This document shows, piece after piece, positions 12,105 through 25,200 of a stretch of 64,000 nucleotides of DNA. Position 1 is the stretch's first letter; the number at the start of each line of letters is the position of its first letter. The stretch comes from Pyrus communis (lineage: Eukaryota; Streptophyta; Magnoliopsida; Rosales; Rosaceae). Below the pieces are notes generated by a model, which saw nothing but the letters and a program-made list of their open reading frames with translations, had not been told where the DNA came from and did no database searches. The stretch lies in assembly GCF_963583255.1 (NCBI RefSeq), contig NC_084819.1:17453616-17517615 (forward strand). The letters are read 5' to 3'. Made by a program: the position numbers and the translations under genes.

Positions 12105-12888
12105 TCACCGCCTCGACGTCCCGTACATCTGGTCAAGCAAGATGACGAGGGACATGGCCACCGCCGTGTCCATATCGGGCTGCACGATGAGGCGAAAGAC
12201 GTCGACTCCCAACGCTACTCCGCCCACTGCCTCCTTCCTCTTGATCTCGGCCACCCCCCTCCTTTTGCTGTCGTACACCGCGCAGCACCGCTCCGCGTAC
12301 GACCCTTCCATCTGATAAAACACCGCGTTCTTGTTGTCGTAGTTTTTCGGCGAGCCACTACCTTTGCAGCTGTTGGCTGAGGTCATGTGCGCCAAGCACT
12401 TGTTCTTGAGGATGTTCACGTGCTTCGTCGCGCAGAACCGCGGATTCACGTCGGTTTCTCCGTCGTACACCACCCAGTTGTCCCCCAAGCTCAGCCGCTG
12501 ATTTAACACGTACAAAAATTACGTACAACCATCAGCAACCAAATAAATAACACCAACAAAATGTACGCAAACATAATTATTGTCCGACAAATACTCAAGT
12601 TAAAATTGTGAGCATATATACCTTGCGACGGATGGTGAGGAGAGGTTTGCCGGAGGCGTCCATGAGGACGATCTCGCCCTTATGGCCGGCCAAGTAGTTA
12701 TCAACCCTAAAGACCAAATTGCCCTTGGAGTCGAACACCGTGAACCCATTGCAGCTCAACAGCAAGGACTTCTTCCACACCGTCAGGATCGTCGCGTTTT
12801 CGTCGTCGGAGCCGGAGCTCTTGAGCCTCTGAGGCTCGCAGGCGGGGACAGTGTTGGCATTTGCAGTGTTCGGGTACACCTTTGTCAT
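12105..12888 (-). CDS. LURP-one-related (LOR/DUF567) protein
   Basis: Two exons, 12888-12622 (267 nt) and 12497-12105 (393 nt), joined in phase 0 after an IRRK lysine, give 219 aa. The protein has the tubby-like C-terminal fold family signature: an N-terminal LTVWKKSLL strand, NGFTVFDSKGNLVFRVDNY, then VLMDASGKPLLTIRRK, and in exon 2 a C-terminal VAMSLVILLDQMYG strand. The single intron sits at the same position as in the two LOR genes at 52.8 and 56.2 kb. LOR proteins include Arabidopsis LURP1, induced during downy mildew attack, but their biochemical function is unknown. A TATA box lies at 13005-13012. The start MTKVYPN is the first ATG in the exon-1 frame after stops and splice-like sequence upstream. 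It is more diverged from the other two copies than they are from each other. Confidence 0.93.
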
Positions 12889-13004
12889 CCCTGACCTTCC
12901 AAAATTGTGAACGCCACAAGTAGTAGCAGAAGGCAAGTAATGTTTTTTTTTTTTGTTGGGAAGGCTTTGTAAATGAATAAGTTTAAGAAACAAGTTGGGA
13001 TTCA

Positions 13005-13012
13005 TATATATA
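13005..13012 (-). promoter_or_regulatory. TATA box of LOR gene
   Basis: TATATATA about 117 bp upstream of the start codon on the minus strand, predicting a leader of about 85 nt. Confidence 0.5.
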
Positions 13013-13188
13013 CCCGGAAAAGGAGATTCCGGGGTGAGGGGTGGGGGGTTGGGTGGGTGTGGTGAGAAATTTGCGTGGTCCAAATTTAATGAGTGCATCA
13101 TGAGCGTTGAATTCGCAGGAATCGGGATGGCGCACCAATTAAAGCACAGTCGTTTTGGGGATAAAAAGTCGTAGCACGAGTGCTCCAC

Positions 13189-13685
13189 CGACGTGTGACG
13201 TCACACAATTTAGGAACAGGAGGGAGAAAAAAACAAAAAAATAAAAAATAGTAAACAATGAAGGGATGGGATGAGAGAGGTGGCTGATATATCGTATTCC
13301 TGCCGTCGGATGAAAGGTGACAAGGAATATATTTTTATAATATACTTATTCTCATAATTAGCGTAGTGGAGGCCTAATCTTTACTTCTAAGCCAATGTAA
13401 AATAAAATTATTCCAAATTATTTAATTTTATAAGTTTTGGTAAATAAAAATAATATATTCGTGTGGCTGTCGACTGATTTGTGGTGGAGTGGGGGTACGC
13501 CTGTCCCTTTGCTGCGTAGATATTTTCTAAAGGTCATTTTTTTAATTTATCATCTTAATTCTCTTAATCATGGAAGTAATTAGTTTTAATTAGTTAATCA
13601 GAGTGATAGGGATGCTATTGGCTGGGGCGGTTTGCGCTGGCTTCCCCAGCCAATTAAGAAGTGGAAGACATCTGACTTTTTCTAT
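13189..13685. other. Intergenic region upstream of LOR gene
   Basis: No coding region. A small hairpin, GGCTGGGG (about 13620) with CCCCAGCC (about 13644), lies just before the fold-back element. Similar TTGGCTGGGG sequence recurs at 51852. Otherwise AT-rich promoter-side DNA. Confidence 0.5.
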
Positions 13686-13694
13686 TAGAAGTAA

Positions 13695-14646
13695 GTCTAA
13701 ATAGCTAAAATGGTTTTTGAAATTTGTATAACACATTATTTTAGTTTTTGAAATTGAAAATCAATAGAAATGGTCCATAAGATTGTCCACCATCCATCAT
13801 TTTGGTCATTTCGTTAAAAACACCATTAAGTATCCCGGAGCTTTTGGCCGGAAGTTGAGGCAATTTTCAAAGCTTCGTAACTCAATCGTTTCTTAACCAA
13901 ATTCGACCCATAATATATCAAAATGAAAATAGGAAAGTGTAGAACAAGATTATATTTATTTAAAAGCCCAATGGTTGCCGTAGATGGTCAGAAAATAGTC
14001 TCAAAGTTGACTGGTCCGAGGAAAAATTGGAAAGCTAGCCAAAAACTGGGTAAACTTTAAACGTTCATAACTTCTTCAATACTCAATGAAATTGAGTGAT
14101 TCAAAAACAAAAATCATACTTCTCGACAAGACGAAGAGAATAGTATCTTTTTCGATGGCTAATTCACTGTGGTTTGGCTGGAATATGGCTCGAAAGTGGC
14201 TAACTTCGTCTCGTCGAGAAGTATGATTTTCGTTTTAGAATCACTCGATTTCTTTGAGTATTGAAGAAGTTATGAATGTTTAAAGTTTACCCAGTTTCCG
14301 ACGAGTTTTCCAGTTTTCCTGCGGACCAGTCAACTTTGAGGCTATTTTCCGACCATCTCTGGCAACCATTGGGCTTCCAAATAGGTATACTCATGTTCTA
14401 CACTTTCCTATCTTCGTTTTGATATATTATAGGTCAAATTTGGTTTAGAAACGATTGAGTTACGAAGCTTTGAAAATTGCCCAAACTTCCGGCCAAGAGC
14501 TCCGGGACACTTAATGGAGTTTTTAACTGAATGACCGAAATGATGGATGGTGGACAATCGCAGGGACCATTTCTATTGATTTTTAATCTCAGGGACCAAA
14601 GTGATGTGTTATGTAATTCTGAGGGACCATGTTGGCTATATAGCCT
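13695..14646. mobile_element. Fold-back Mutator-like element with about 450-bp inverted arms
   Basis: The left half reads, diverged, as the reverse complement of the right half around a centre near 14170. The outer ends are GTCTAAATAGCTAAAATGG and the complement of CCATGTTGGCTATATAGCCT. Matching inner blocks include GACCAGTCAACTTTGAGG, TTCATAACTTCTTCAATACT and ATCATACTTCTCGAC. The flanks TAGAAGTAA (13686-13694) and TAGAAGAAA (14647-14655) are a 9-bp target duplication with one mismatch, typical of Mutator-like elements. No transposase is present; nearly the whole element is terminal inverted repeat with a loop of about 50-60 bp. Confidence 0.88.
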
Positions 14647-14959
14647 TAGAAGAAATTATCTATTTATTTGAACAAGATAAAATTAATAAATCAAAGAGAT
14701 TCAATAGACTAATTTTTGCGTACGTCATAGCTAAGTTTGATTTGTTCCCATTCTACTTGGAGCATCTATATCCCCGATGCTTATGGTCCCCAAAATTATA
14801 AGAAAAAGGAAAAATTAAAACCCTAATTATTCCAGATGTCTTCTTTCTTTCTTGCATGATTGCTTCTACGATTTAATTTTGTTTTCTCCTCGGTAAGTTT
14901 ACTTTGATTCTGTTTGAGATAAACTTATATAATGTATTCTGATCATGTTATTCGCAGGG

Positions 14960-15253
14960 CATGTATTCTGGCTCTCTACAATCACTGAAGTTGTTTGTAC
15001 TCATGTTCGTTGCCAAGCCAAAGCCGATATTAATCGTCTGGCTCGTTATAGTTTGAATATTGGCGATCAAAGCGAATGGCTTGATTGTCCTCCGTCTTTC
15101 ATCATCGACCTCCTCACTGAGGATCTTTAGTGATTTGGTTGTTTTGTTTTTAAGACTGTGGACTATTTTGTACTCCTTGCCTTTTCGTTGGGTTTGGAAT
15201 TGGTTTCAACTTCTGCCCTCTAATGAAATACGTATCGTTGCATTAAAAAAAAA
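14960..15253 (+). mobile_element. 5'-truncated LINE, 3' end with poly-A
   Basis: A short open stretch (14945-15130) ends with a protein tail containing ADINRLARYSLN and WLDCPPSFIIDLL. This resembles the C-terminal RNase H-like end of plant non-LTR retrotransposon ORF2. About 100 nt of 3' UTR follow, ending ACGTATCGTTGCATT plus an A run (15243-15252). Everything 5' of this is absent, as expected of a truncated LINE. The exact left boundary and target duplication could not be fixed. Confidence 0.6.
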
Positions 15254-17275
15254 ACAGTATGAGACTTTGTTATTTTGGTCTTACTCGACCATACATAAGA
15301 GTTTGAGATATTCGGTGTGAAAACTATCATAATAAGGTAGTTGTATCAAAATTTTTATATAGGTTAGGATGGAAACTCACTTTACATCCCAATTATTTTC
15401 TTCCACGCATGATGTGATATCCAATTTGACCAATGACAAATGTAAAAATTCACACTTCTAAAACATAGATCCACAATATAAAGAAACATTTCTTACTAAA
15501 TATCCAACTATCTAGCTAGTTACTAAATCGTTAATTAAACAAAAAATTGTTCAAGTGCATTATTTAGATTAACAGTTTACGATATTATTCGTACGACCAT
15601 AAAATATTACTCTCCTCCACAGAAACTGACGTTAGTTAAACCATTTTTTGCCCTACAATACGCAAGTTTTCCTGTTTTATTAGGCCAGTAGCAAGTTTCT
15701 TTGTTTGTAATTGGAGCAAGTAGTAAGTTAATTATTTACTTTTAGGCTGATAAAATAGAGTCGTAAGCTATATAGTTTATATTATTACTGAGCTTTCTAT
15801 GTTGTTGCTGGCCGTCTCATAAATTTAAAAATAATTACGATGCAAAGCAATTGGATATCTCACCAGTTTGTCCTAACCAATCGCACATAACTTTGAATTC
15901 ATTTTGTTTTATAAAAAAATGACAAATAAAAATAGAAGGTATAGGGCAAGTCGTCATCAATCCAAAGACCGGGGGCCGCCCATGCAAGGGGTTTCTAGAC
16001 CAACACCACAACCCTTCCTAATTCCTTAAAATGGTTACCTAACAAGCATCGAAACCATCTGCTAGCTACTAGCTACTAGCTACTAGCTACTAGCTTAGCT
16101 AGGATATGTAAAGATCATACGTACGATGAAAACTACAACTACGTCCCAACAACAAACAACAAGATAGAAACTTACTTATAATCGAGCGATTATAGTGACG
16201 ATATTTCAAATTAATTACCTACTGTTATGTGTTTTAACTATTTAAAAAGTAAGACAAATGACTAGTTTTAGAGAAAAAGAGCACTAGACCTAAGCGTTCC
16301 TATATTTCAATGTATGAACAGTAGCACAGTGCTAGAATTTTATCAAGATGGAGACACGATAATTAGTTCAAGAAGCTTCTAACCTCCCAACCTCCAACTA
16401 CGTGCCATGCCCTACAACCCTTAGGGATTAAGACTCAACATTGGACAATATTAGTAAAACGCAAGGCAATTGGGGTGATATGAACAAATTGATCCCTTCC
16501 TCTCCCTCTCCCCCTCTCTCTCTCTCTCTTCTTTAATATCTCTCGCCCAACCTTGATACTGTATGATTTTCTTAGAATATGGCCACAAAGATTAGTAAAA
16601 GGTAAAACGTAAGCATTCAGGTCATTTGAAAAATTGACCCACTTTTACTCTGCAAATTTTGCTTGAAATATCACTATAATAACATTCTGTTGCATGAAAG
16701 TCCGTCTCTTACAACAACTCCACACATTCAAGACTCCATATCACTGGATTCCATTTGCAACACCAAATCATGAAAATAACACATGGCTGTGGGGACTGGC
16801 GATCAGTAGAAAGTTAGAAACCGTGCTTATAATCATGGCTGGCTGGCTGGGGTTGGTGGTTGTAATAATTAGCAAGTTTGGTAAAACTTTGTAATGGAAC
16901 TTTAACTCATCAGTATCCTACCGCGTAATGTTAGGTAGACTAAATTTTTAAATTAAATTTGTAAATCATATGAAGTATCACCAATATAAAATAAACACGT
17001 TAATTAATACTTAATTAATAATCCAATCATAAAGATGTTGAAACTGATGAAAATAAAAAATGGAGATAGACGACGAGCTCACGCTGAAAACAACGTCGCA
17101 TTTAGTATGGTATGTGTGGTGGTGGTGGGACACTTGGGGGTTTTGAGTGCAAGACCTAATATTCTAATTCCTCCACTTCGACCAAGTATTGTTGCTTTAC
17201 CTAATAGCCATGAATCAATTCTGATATTCCATTCCCAAATATCACTTAAATTCCATTTCCAAAACATGAATCGAC
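15254..17275. other. Gene-free region
   Basis: No coding region is supported. It holds a short 7-bp tandem repeat, CTAGCTA times about four to five (16062-16095), and a CT microsatellite (about 16512-16529). A CGTACG-rich patch lies near 16120. The open frames in this stretch (for example 16694-16894) show no recognisable family and are short. Confidence 0.5.
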
Positions 17276-17283
17276 CTCTCAAC

Positions 17284-20200
17284 TAGACCTGGCAATTTCT
17301 TACACGACCCGTTAACACGACACGTAAACGACACGAAAATAACGGGTTTCGGGTCAACACGATAACTAATCGGGTCATTATCGGGTCACACGATAATAAC
17401 CTGTTAATAACGGGTCCTTAACAGGTTTACACGAGAGTGACACGCGGGTAACCTGTTTCGACACGATAAGAAAAATGTTATTTTGATGATTTTAATTTTT
17501 TAAACTACTAAAAAAAACTTACTATAAAATGCAATAGATATAATGAATATGTATATATTGTTTATTAATTATTATTCTATATAAACTTTAGATTTTAAGT
17601 TTTATTTATTTATTTATTTTTATAGTATATTATAGGCAAAGATTGAGATTAAAAATCATAAAACACATTAAAAATAAAAATATCAAGTAATATAAAAATA
17701 CCAAACACATAAAAAAATTATAATAATTAATTTCCCGCCTAATATTTCAAGAGTTTCATCCATTTCCCGCCTAATGTTTGGGAAATTTTGCAGCCTATAT
17801 CCATCCATTTCCCGCCTAATATTTAACCCAAAGAAACTCTAAGTGTTAGTTAATGTATCGTTTTGATGGGATACGCATCCTATGAAACAAATTTCAATGA
17901 TCCAACCGTCAAACTTGTTTATATATGCTTCGAGATCGCATACGCCAAAATTTGCAAAAAAAACATATTCAGAGATCAAGAAACGAGACAAAACCTTTCA
18001 ACGGTTATAAACGAAAAATCACGATTTAACGGTTGTTTTAACTCTGATTTTGATGATTTTTTTACAGCTATACTCTTTGACCCTATATGAATATAATGAA
18101 TGAATTCGATCTTCAATTTAAAATATTTACATTGGTGGATACCACAAAATCTTATGTTATACTTGATAAAAGTATAAATAAACTCTCAAGTGTTAGTGAA
18201 TTTATCATTTTGATGGGATACGCATCTTACCAAACTAATTTTAACGATCCAACCGTCAAACTTGTTTATATATGCTTTGATATCGCATACACCAAAAATT
18301 GCAAAAAATAAACATTCAGAGATCAAGTAACGAGACAAAAAATTTTGACGGTTATAAACGAAAAATCACGATTTAACGGTTATTTTAACTCCGATTTTGA
18401 TGATTTTTTACAGCTACACTCCTTGACCCTGTATGAATACAATGAATGAATTTGATCTTCAATTTAAAATATTTATACTAGTGGACATCACAAAATCTTA
18501 TGTTATACTTAATGAAAGTATAAATAAACTCTTAAGTGTTAGTAAATCTATCGTTTTGATGGGATACGCATCCTACGAAACTAATTTCAACGATCTAACC
18601 GTCAAACTTGTTTATATATGCTTCGAGATCGCATACGCCAAAAATTGCAAAAAACAAACATTTAGAGATCAAGTAACGAGACAAAACTTTTCAACGGTTA
18701 TAAACGAAAAATCATGATTTAACGGTTATTTTAACTCTAATTTTGATGATTTTTTACAGCTACACTCCATGACCCTATATGAATACAATGAATGAATTCG
18801 ATCTTCAATTTAAAATATTTACACTAGTGGATACCACAAAATCTTATGTTATACTTGATGAAAATATAAATAAACTCTCAAGTGTTAGTGAATCTATCGT
18901 TTTGATGGAATACGCTTCCTATGAAACTAATGTCAACGATCCAACCGTCAAACTTGTTTATATATGCTTCAAGATCGCATACACCAAAAATTGAAAAAAA
19001 CAAACATTCAGAGATCAAGTAATAAGACAAAACTTTTCAACGGTTATAAATGAAAAATCACGATTTAACGGTTATTTTAACTCCGATTTTGATGATTTTT
19101 TATAGCTACACTCCTTGACCCTATATGAATACAATGAATGAATTTGATCTTCAATTTAAAATATTTCCACTAGTGGATACCACAAAATCTTATGTTATAC
19201 TTGATGAAAGTATAAATAAACTCTTAAGTATTAGTGAATCTATTGTTTTGATGGGATACACATCCTACGAAACTAATTTCAACGATCCAACCGTCAAACT
19301 TGTTTATATATGCTTCGAGATCGCATACGCCAAAAATTGCAAAAAACAAACATTCAGAGATCAAGTAAAGAGACAAAACTTTTCAACGGTTATAAATGAA
19401 AAATCACGATTTAACAGTTATTTTAACTTCGATTTTGATGATTTTTTACAGCTACACTTCTTGACCCTATATGAATACAATGAATGAATTCGATCTTCAA
19501 TTTGAAATATTTACACTAGTGGATACCACAAAATCTTATGTTATACTTGATAAAAGTATAAATAAACTCTTAAATGTTAGTGAATTTATCGTTTTGATGG
19601 GATACACATCCTACAAAACTAATTTCAACAATCCAACCGTCAAACTTATTTATTTATGCTTCGAGATCGCATACACCAAACATTGCAAAAAACAAACATT
19701 CAGAGATCAAGTAATGAGACAAAACGTTTCGACGGTTATAAATGAAAAATCACGATTTAACGGTTATTTTAACTCCGATTTTGATGATTTTTTATAGCTA
19801 CACTCCTTGACCCTATATGAATACAATGAATGAATTCGATCTTCAATTTAAAATATTTACATTAGTGGATACCACAAAATCTTATGTTATACTTAATGAA
19901 AATATAAATAAACTCTAAGTGTTAGTTAATGTATCGTTTTGATGGGATACGCATCATATGAAACTAATTTCAATGATCCAACCATCAAACGTGTTTATAT
20001 ATGCTTCGAGATCGCATATGCCAGAAATTGTAAAAAACAAACATTCAGAGATCAAGTAACGAGACAAAATGTTTCGACGGTTATAAACGAAAAATCACGA
20101 TTTAACGGTTATTTTAACTCTGATTTTGATGATTTTTTACAGCTACACTCCTTGATCCTATATGAATACAATGAACTAATTTGATCGTCAATTTAAAATA

Positions 20201-20743
20201 TTTACAGAAGTGGATATATACCACAAAATCTTATGTCATGATGATCTATGAAAATTGAGGATTTTGTAAAAGGAATAACATGTAAGCTTTGAGTTCCATT
20301 GGCAAGGTTACATGGTCGTTTAGATTTTTAAAACCCTCCAAATCTCATGAACAATGTTATTTATTTTAGTGAAAAATTAATAAAATTAATAATAATTATT
20401 GTAGAAGTGTGAAAAATGTAATCACTTGTAATAAAAAGCTTTACAACTTTCATTAAGGGGTCAACTCCGAAATTTAGTATGCATATACTGATTTAGTATT
20501 ATGTTTTACATTTTTTGGGGTCAAATTATGTTTTTCATTTTCATTTTTATTGATTTAAAAAATATTTTTCTTAACGGGTAACGGGTCGGGTCATATTACC
20601 TGAAAATATTAACGGGTTGATTTCGGGTCGGGTCATATTACCCGTTTACTTTAACGGGTACTACACGACACGACCCGTTAAGCTATCGGGTATGACACGA
20701 AAACGACACGAACACGAGAAACACGACACGAATGCCAGGTCTA
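17284..20743. mobile_element. hAT-type non-autonomous element, 3.46 kb
   Basis: Perfect 11-bp terminal inverted repeats TAGACCTGGCA / TGCCAGGTCTA, flanked by a perfect 8-bp target duplication CTCTCAAC (17276-17283 and 20744-20751), the hAT hallmark. Subterminal regions (17300-17470 and 20570-20740) are packed with short motifs ACACGAC, ACGGGT and CGGGTCGGGT in both orientations, as expected of transposase-binding sites. No transposase domain was found. The interior is mostly a tandem array of about seven 346-bp units, described separately. The perfect ends and duplication suggest a moderately young insertion. Confidence 0.92.
17835..20230 (+). repeat. Tandem array of about seven 346-bp units inside the hAT element
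   Basis: The same landmark, AATGAATGAATTCGATC or a close variant, recurs at 18087, 18433, 18779, 19125, 19471 and about 19817, exactly 346 bp apart. Each unit carries an open frame beginning MNTMNEFDLQFKIF and running up to 120 codons with PTVKLVYICFEIAY in the middle. As 346 is not a multiple of three, the frame shifts between units, so no long fusion protein results. First and last units share variants (CTAAGTGTTAGTTAATG) that inner units lack. No known protein family was recognised. Confidence 0.9.
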
Positions 20744-20751
20744 CTCTCAAC

Positions 20752-21816
20752 CTCCAATAGCCTTGTGTTTGTGTGACACAAATCTACCTTTCATTGCCTT
20801 TGTGTTTATATATATGCTTTATGTACTTGGACATGGATTTGACTTCTCTACATGATGCATATTCCTTTGTTTCTATGACATGCTTGCAGCACAAGTAAGT
20901 GATTTTTGTACTCTCTCGTTTTTCTCCTACACTTCTTAAAGAAGAATTAACAGAGAAAAGGAAAAGATGGAATGCAGAAGAATAATGTTTGCACATAAGG
21001 TTCAATTAAATCTGTGGGATGTTGAAGTGGAGAAGGTGAATGAGGAAATATGTCCGTATCAAACTAGATCAAAGGTTCGATTCCCTTTTCTATTTACAAA
21101 ATACCAATTAATTAAGAGAATGGCTAGAGGGTTGACAATTATTTGTGTTCGGATTTACCCTTTTATATCCATGTAGTGTTCATATCAATCAATCAAGTTT
21201 AAAAGCACACCAAATGATGATGACATAATGGGAGCTGCTATTAACACTAAAATCACATGCACTCCTCCCTAATAAAATAAATATGGAATGAAAGCGAGCA
21301 TAATGGTGCTAATAATCATTCTCTAGCACAAATAACTCCTATTCATTAGAAAAACAATAAAAATATTTGGCCTCGTTAGCATTATTTGCATAAAAATAAC
21401 TCATGCTTAGGTTAACAACTCATAATATTAATCCAACACTAGAGTAATGCTAAAGACATCACATTTTTAAACAACATTAGTGTAATATTTAATGTGACAA
21501 ATTATCTATAAAATCAATGTCCAATAAGATAAACTCAATAATTGACATGACATGTATTTCAAATATTTTCTTTAAACATTGTTAGTTATTTACATAATCT
21601 CCTATATTTTTGTGCCAATTTTCGAGTCGTGTTCGAATTCGCAACTCCTACCCTAGATCTCATGCCAATGGATAGACATCCACATATTCAATTGTAAACG
21701 CACACAGACTGTCATAATTTTGAAGTTCTCACTATCTTGGATCATCCAAAAGAACATAAAAAAATAATAGCCCGAGTTATCGTTGTCAATGATTTATTAT
21801 CTTCGCAACAAATATA
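20752..21816. other. Gene-free region between hAT and copia elements
   Basis: AT-rich DNA with no recognised gene or repeat structure. The small open frames near 20967-21176 and on the other strand at 20784-21005 match no family I know. Confidence 0.45.
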
Positions 21817-21821
21817 GTACC

Positions 21822-21993
21822 GGGTAGCGTGAGTCATAAAGGGTGTGTAAAAATTATGTAGATATTATAGGGATTTTTTTTAGGAAGGTTACAGATTGTG
21901 TCATTTTATGTTTTCTTGTGCAATTAGGACTAGATGTATATATCTTAGACTCATGAAATAATAGAGAGGATTTCCAGCCATATAATTTCAACT
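21822..21993 (+). repeat. 5' LTR of copia element
   Basis: 172 bp. Its first bases, GGGTAGCG, are degraded relative to TGTTAACG in the 3' copy. It ends TTTCAACT next to the primer-binding site. Confidence 0.88.
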
Positions 21994-22206
21994 TGGCATC
22001 CGAGCCTGGTGTGCTATAACCCTAATTCTTAAAAGAAATAAAAAAAAAAAAAAAAAAAAAATTTCTATCGTGCTGCTGCTGCTGTGATTCTGCAAGGGCT
22101 GTGTGGTTTCTGCTCTTGCCATGCCTTTGCTGTTGTGTTGCAGTGAAGGAAGTGGTTGTCAGGTTTGTGAGACGTGTTGCGTTGTTGTGCGTAACATATT
22201 AGGAAG

Positions 22207-25200
22207 ATGGTGAACGTTGAAGATGGGAGCTCGGGGCAGAAGCCTGGAGTTGGTGTTGGTGGTCCAACCAACAATTTTGTTCTGAACTCTGTGGTAATCC
22301 AAAATGATGCCTTGCCAGTGCCGAGTGCGGTGAAACTTAACGGATCAAACTATCATCTTTGGTCCAAAGTATTGGAGATGCATATCGCAGGACGTGGTAA
22401 GAAGGGTTTCGTGACAGGGAGCATCAAGGAACCTAGTGAAGATAGTACCGAGTTTGAGATACAGGAGGCTGGGAATGCAATTGTGAAGGGATGGTTGATT
22501 AATTCCATGGAGCCGGTTATCATGAGTTTTTTTCATTCACCTTCGTACTGTTAAAGAAGTGTAGGAGGAGGTTGCTCGAACGTACTATGATGGCTCTGAT
22601 ATCTTTCAAATTTATGAGTTAAAGGTTAAGTCATTTCGACTTTGTCAGGAGGGGCGTCTGGTTGGTGTGTACTATGTTGATCTCAAATCCGTGTGGTAGG
22701 AGTTGGATCAACGAAGGCCAATTAAGATGGAGTGTGCTCAAGATTTGAAGACGTTACGAGATGAGGTTTAATTGGACCGAGTGTATGCCTTCCTAGCAGG
22801 TTTGGATGATGTATTTGATAAGGTTCGTAGTGATATCTTACGAACCCAACCTCTACCGTCCGTCGATGATGTGTTCTCTATGGTTAGGCGTGAAGCACAA
22901 CATCACACCACTATGATGGGTGGTAGTCATGTTGGCAGCCAAGGAAAGGGACCTGCAGCAACTATGGTGTCACGGTTTCCTGCCAGTTTTCCTTCCTGTG
23001 GTTTGTCAAACCTATCTTTGAATTCTCATCCATTCACCCGAGAAAACAAAGATAATTTGAAGTGTACCTTCTGCGGTCAAACCCGTCATACTGAAGATAC
23101 ATGCTTTATGAAACATGGAGTACCCGAGTGGTTTCCGGAGTTGAAGAAATGGTTGCGTGCAAAAGAACGTGGGAACAATAGCTCTAGTGGTGGAGGGGCA
23201 TCCTTAGCTGCTGCCACACTGAGCAACAATAAAAAAGCCAAGGTGCAATCTGGTGAAACGAGCCAATCTTTATTGACTCGTATTACTCTTGGTGAACCAT
23301 CTTCAAATACAGGTACTGTAGGATGTGTTCTCTTAGCCTCCAACACTGCTCATCATACAAGTTGGATTCTAGACTCTGGTGCAATGGATCATATGACACA
23401 TAATAAGAATTTGTTTTAGTATATGACAACGCCCTGTAGAACATGTGTGGAGACTGCTAATGGTACTACTGCTTCTATTACTAGAGCAGGCACCGTGTGG
23501 CTTACACCATCTCTCTCTTTGCATCACTGCTTATTTGTTCCATCATTGTCTCATGACCTACTATCTATACCACAAGTTATGGAACAATTGGATTATGTTG
23601 TATTAATGTATCCATTTTTTTTTTGTCTGCTTCATGATATTCAGACCAAGGAGATAATTGGGTGTGGCACTAAAAGAAAGGGGTTATATTATGTGGATGA
23701 GCTGCTGCGGTTCAGACGTCCACTACTAGTAATTTAAAAGACGTATGGATGTTGCATCGCCGTTTAAGCCATGCCTCTTTTGGTTATTTAAGGCGTATGT
23801 TGCCTCGCTTATTTCATGGAATAAATGAAACAGACTTACATTGTGAAGTATGTATTCTTGCTAAAAGCCATCGTGTTTCGTTTCCTCCAAGTATGAATAA
23901 AAGTTTGTTTCCGTTTGATCTCATGCATTCTGATGTTTGGGGTCCCTCCCCTGGAAGTACGGCTTCTGGAGTTAAATGGTTTGTTACATTCATTGATGAT
24001 TGCACCCGTATGACCTGGTTATATGTGATTAAAAATAAGAGTGATGTTGTTATGGTATTTCAGTCTTTCTCTCAGACGATTCAGACACAATATTCCTTTA
24101 TTATTAAAGTTCTCTGCTCTGATAATAGAGGTGAATATATTAATTTTGAGTTGTCTCAATTTCTTTGTGTTTATGGGATTCTCCATGAAACGACGTGCTC
24201 TCACACTCCACAACAAAATGGGGTTGCCGAGAGGAAAAATCGTCATATCTTGGAAACTGCTCATGCATTGATCATAGGTGCCTCCGTTCCTCAGCGGTTG
24301 TGGCCTGAAACTATCACTTATGCTGTCTATATCATAAACCATATGCCATCAAGGGTTGTGGGATTTCAAACACCATTTCAGGTGCTTAGTAAACATGCCC
24401 CCGTGGTGTCCACAGATACTCTCACCCCTCGTGTGTTTGGTTGTGTGGCGTATGTTCATATCCAAAAAATTCATCGTAGTAAGCTTGATCCATGTGCACT
24501 TCAGTGTGTCTTTGTTGGTTTTTCCTCTCAACAAAAGGGAAATAAATGTTATCATCCTGGAACCCGCCATATGTATATGACTATGGATGTTACATTTTTG
24601 GAATTCGAATATTTTTATGCTCCCACCCGGTCCACTTCAAATTACCAGGAAGAGAGTGAGAATATATGTGATCTTGGTTGGTTGGATTGTGATTTAGGGG
24701 GAGATATGGGTGGTAAACCCAAGACTGGTGATGCTGGAGGAGGGGCGAGCATCAGAACAGCACCTAGTGCCATGTATTGCAAGGACGAGCAACATGTTGT
24801 GATTGCCAAGAATAGTGAACAGGTTCAGCAAGTCAGTGCTACACCACAGCAGGCTACTGCCGAGGAGAATAATCAGGTTCTACAAGCTTCTGCTGAACCC
24901 AGTATTGAACAAGAATAGCTTGCTGCTACCGAACACAGTGCTGAGTTTAGTAGCGTATTATCCCCTTTCTCTAGTTCCATATAAGTTGCCACTAAGACAA
25001 AATCGAGGTGTGCCTCCTGACAGGTTTTCTCCGGAAGGAAAAGTGAAGTATCCAATTGCCAACTATGTATTATGCAGGAACCTTGCACCTGAACGCAAGG
25101 CTCTGGTAAATAACATAAAGTCCATTAAAGTTCCAACTCAAGTGGAGAAAGCTCTGAAAGATCCAAAGTGGGTGAAAGCAATGGATGAAGAAATGATGGC

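Noticed and set aside
15060..15320. 86-codon gene at the LINE end
   Set aside because: It overlaps the LINE 3' UTR and poly-A in another frame.
17835..20230. CRISPR-like array
   Set aside because: Units are 346 bp, directly adjoining with no unique spacers, in a plant transposon.
21060..21085. tRNA gene hinted at by GGTTCGATTCCC
   Set aside because: A box-B-like match only; no acceptor stem, D arm or anticodon stem could be folded around it.
23086..24570. Minus-strand open frames opposite the copia integrase and gag
   Set aside because: Shadow frames of the plus-strand retroelement genes, with no family features.
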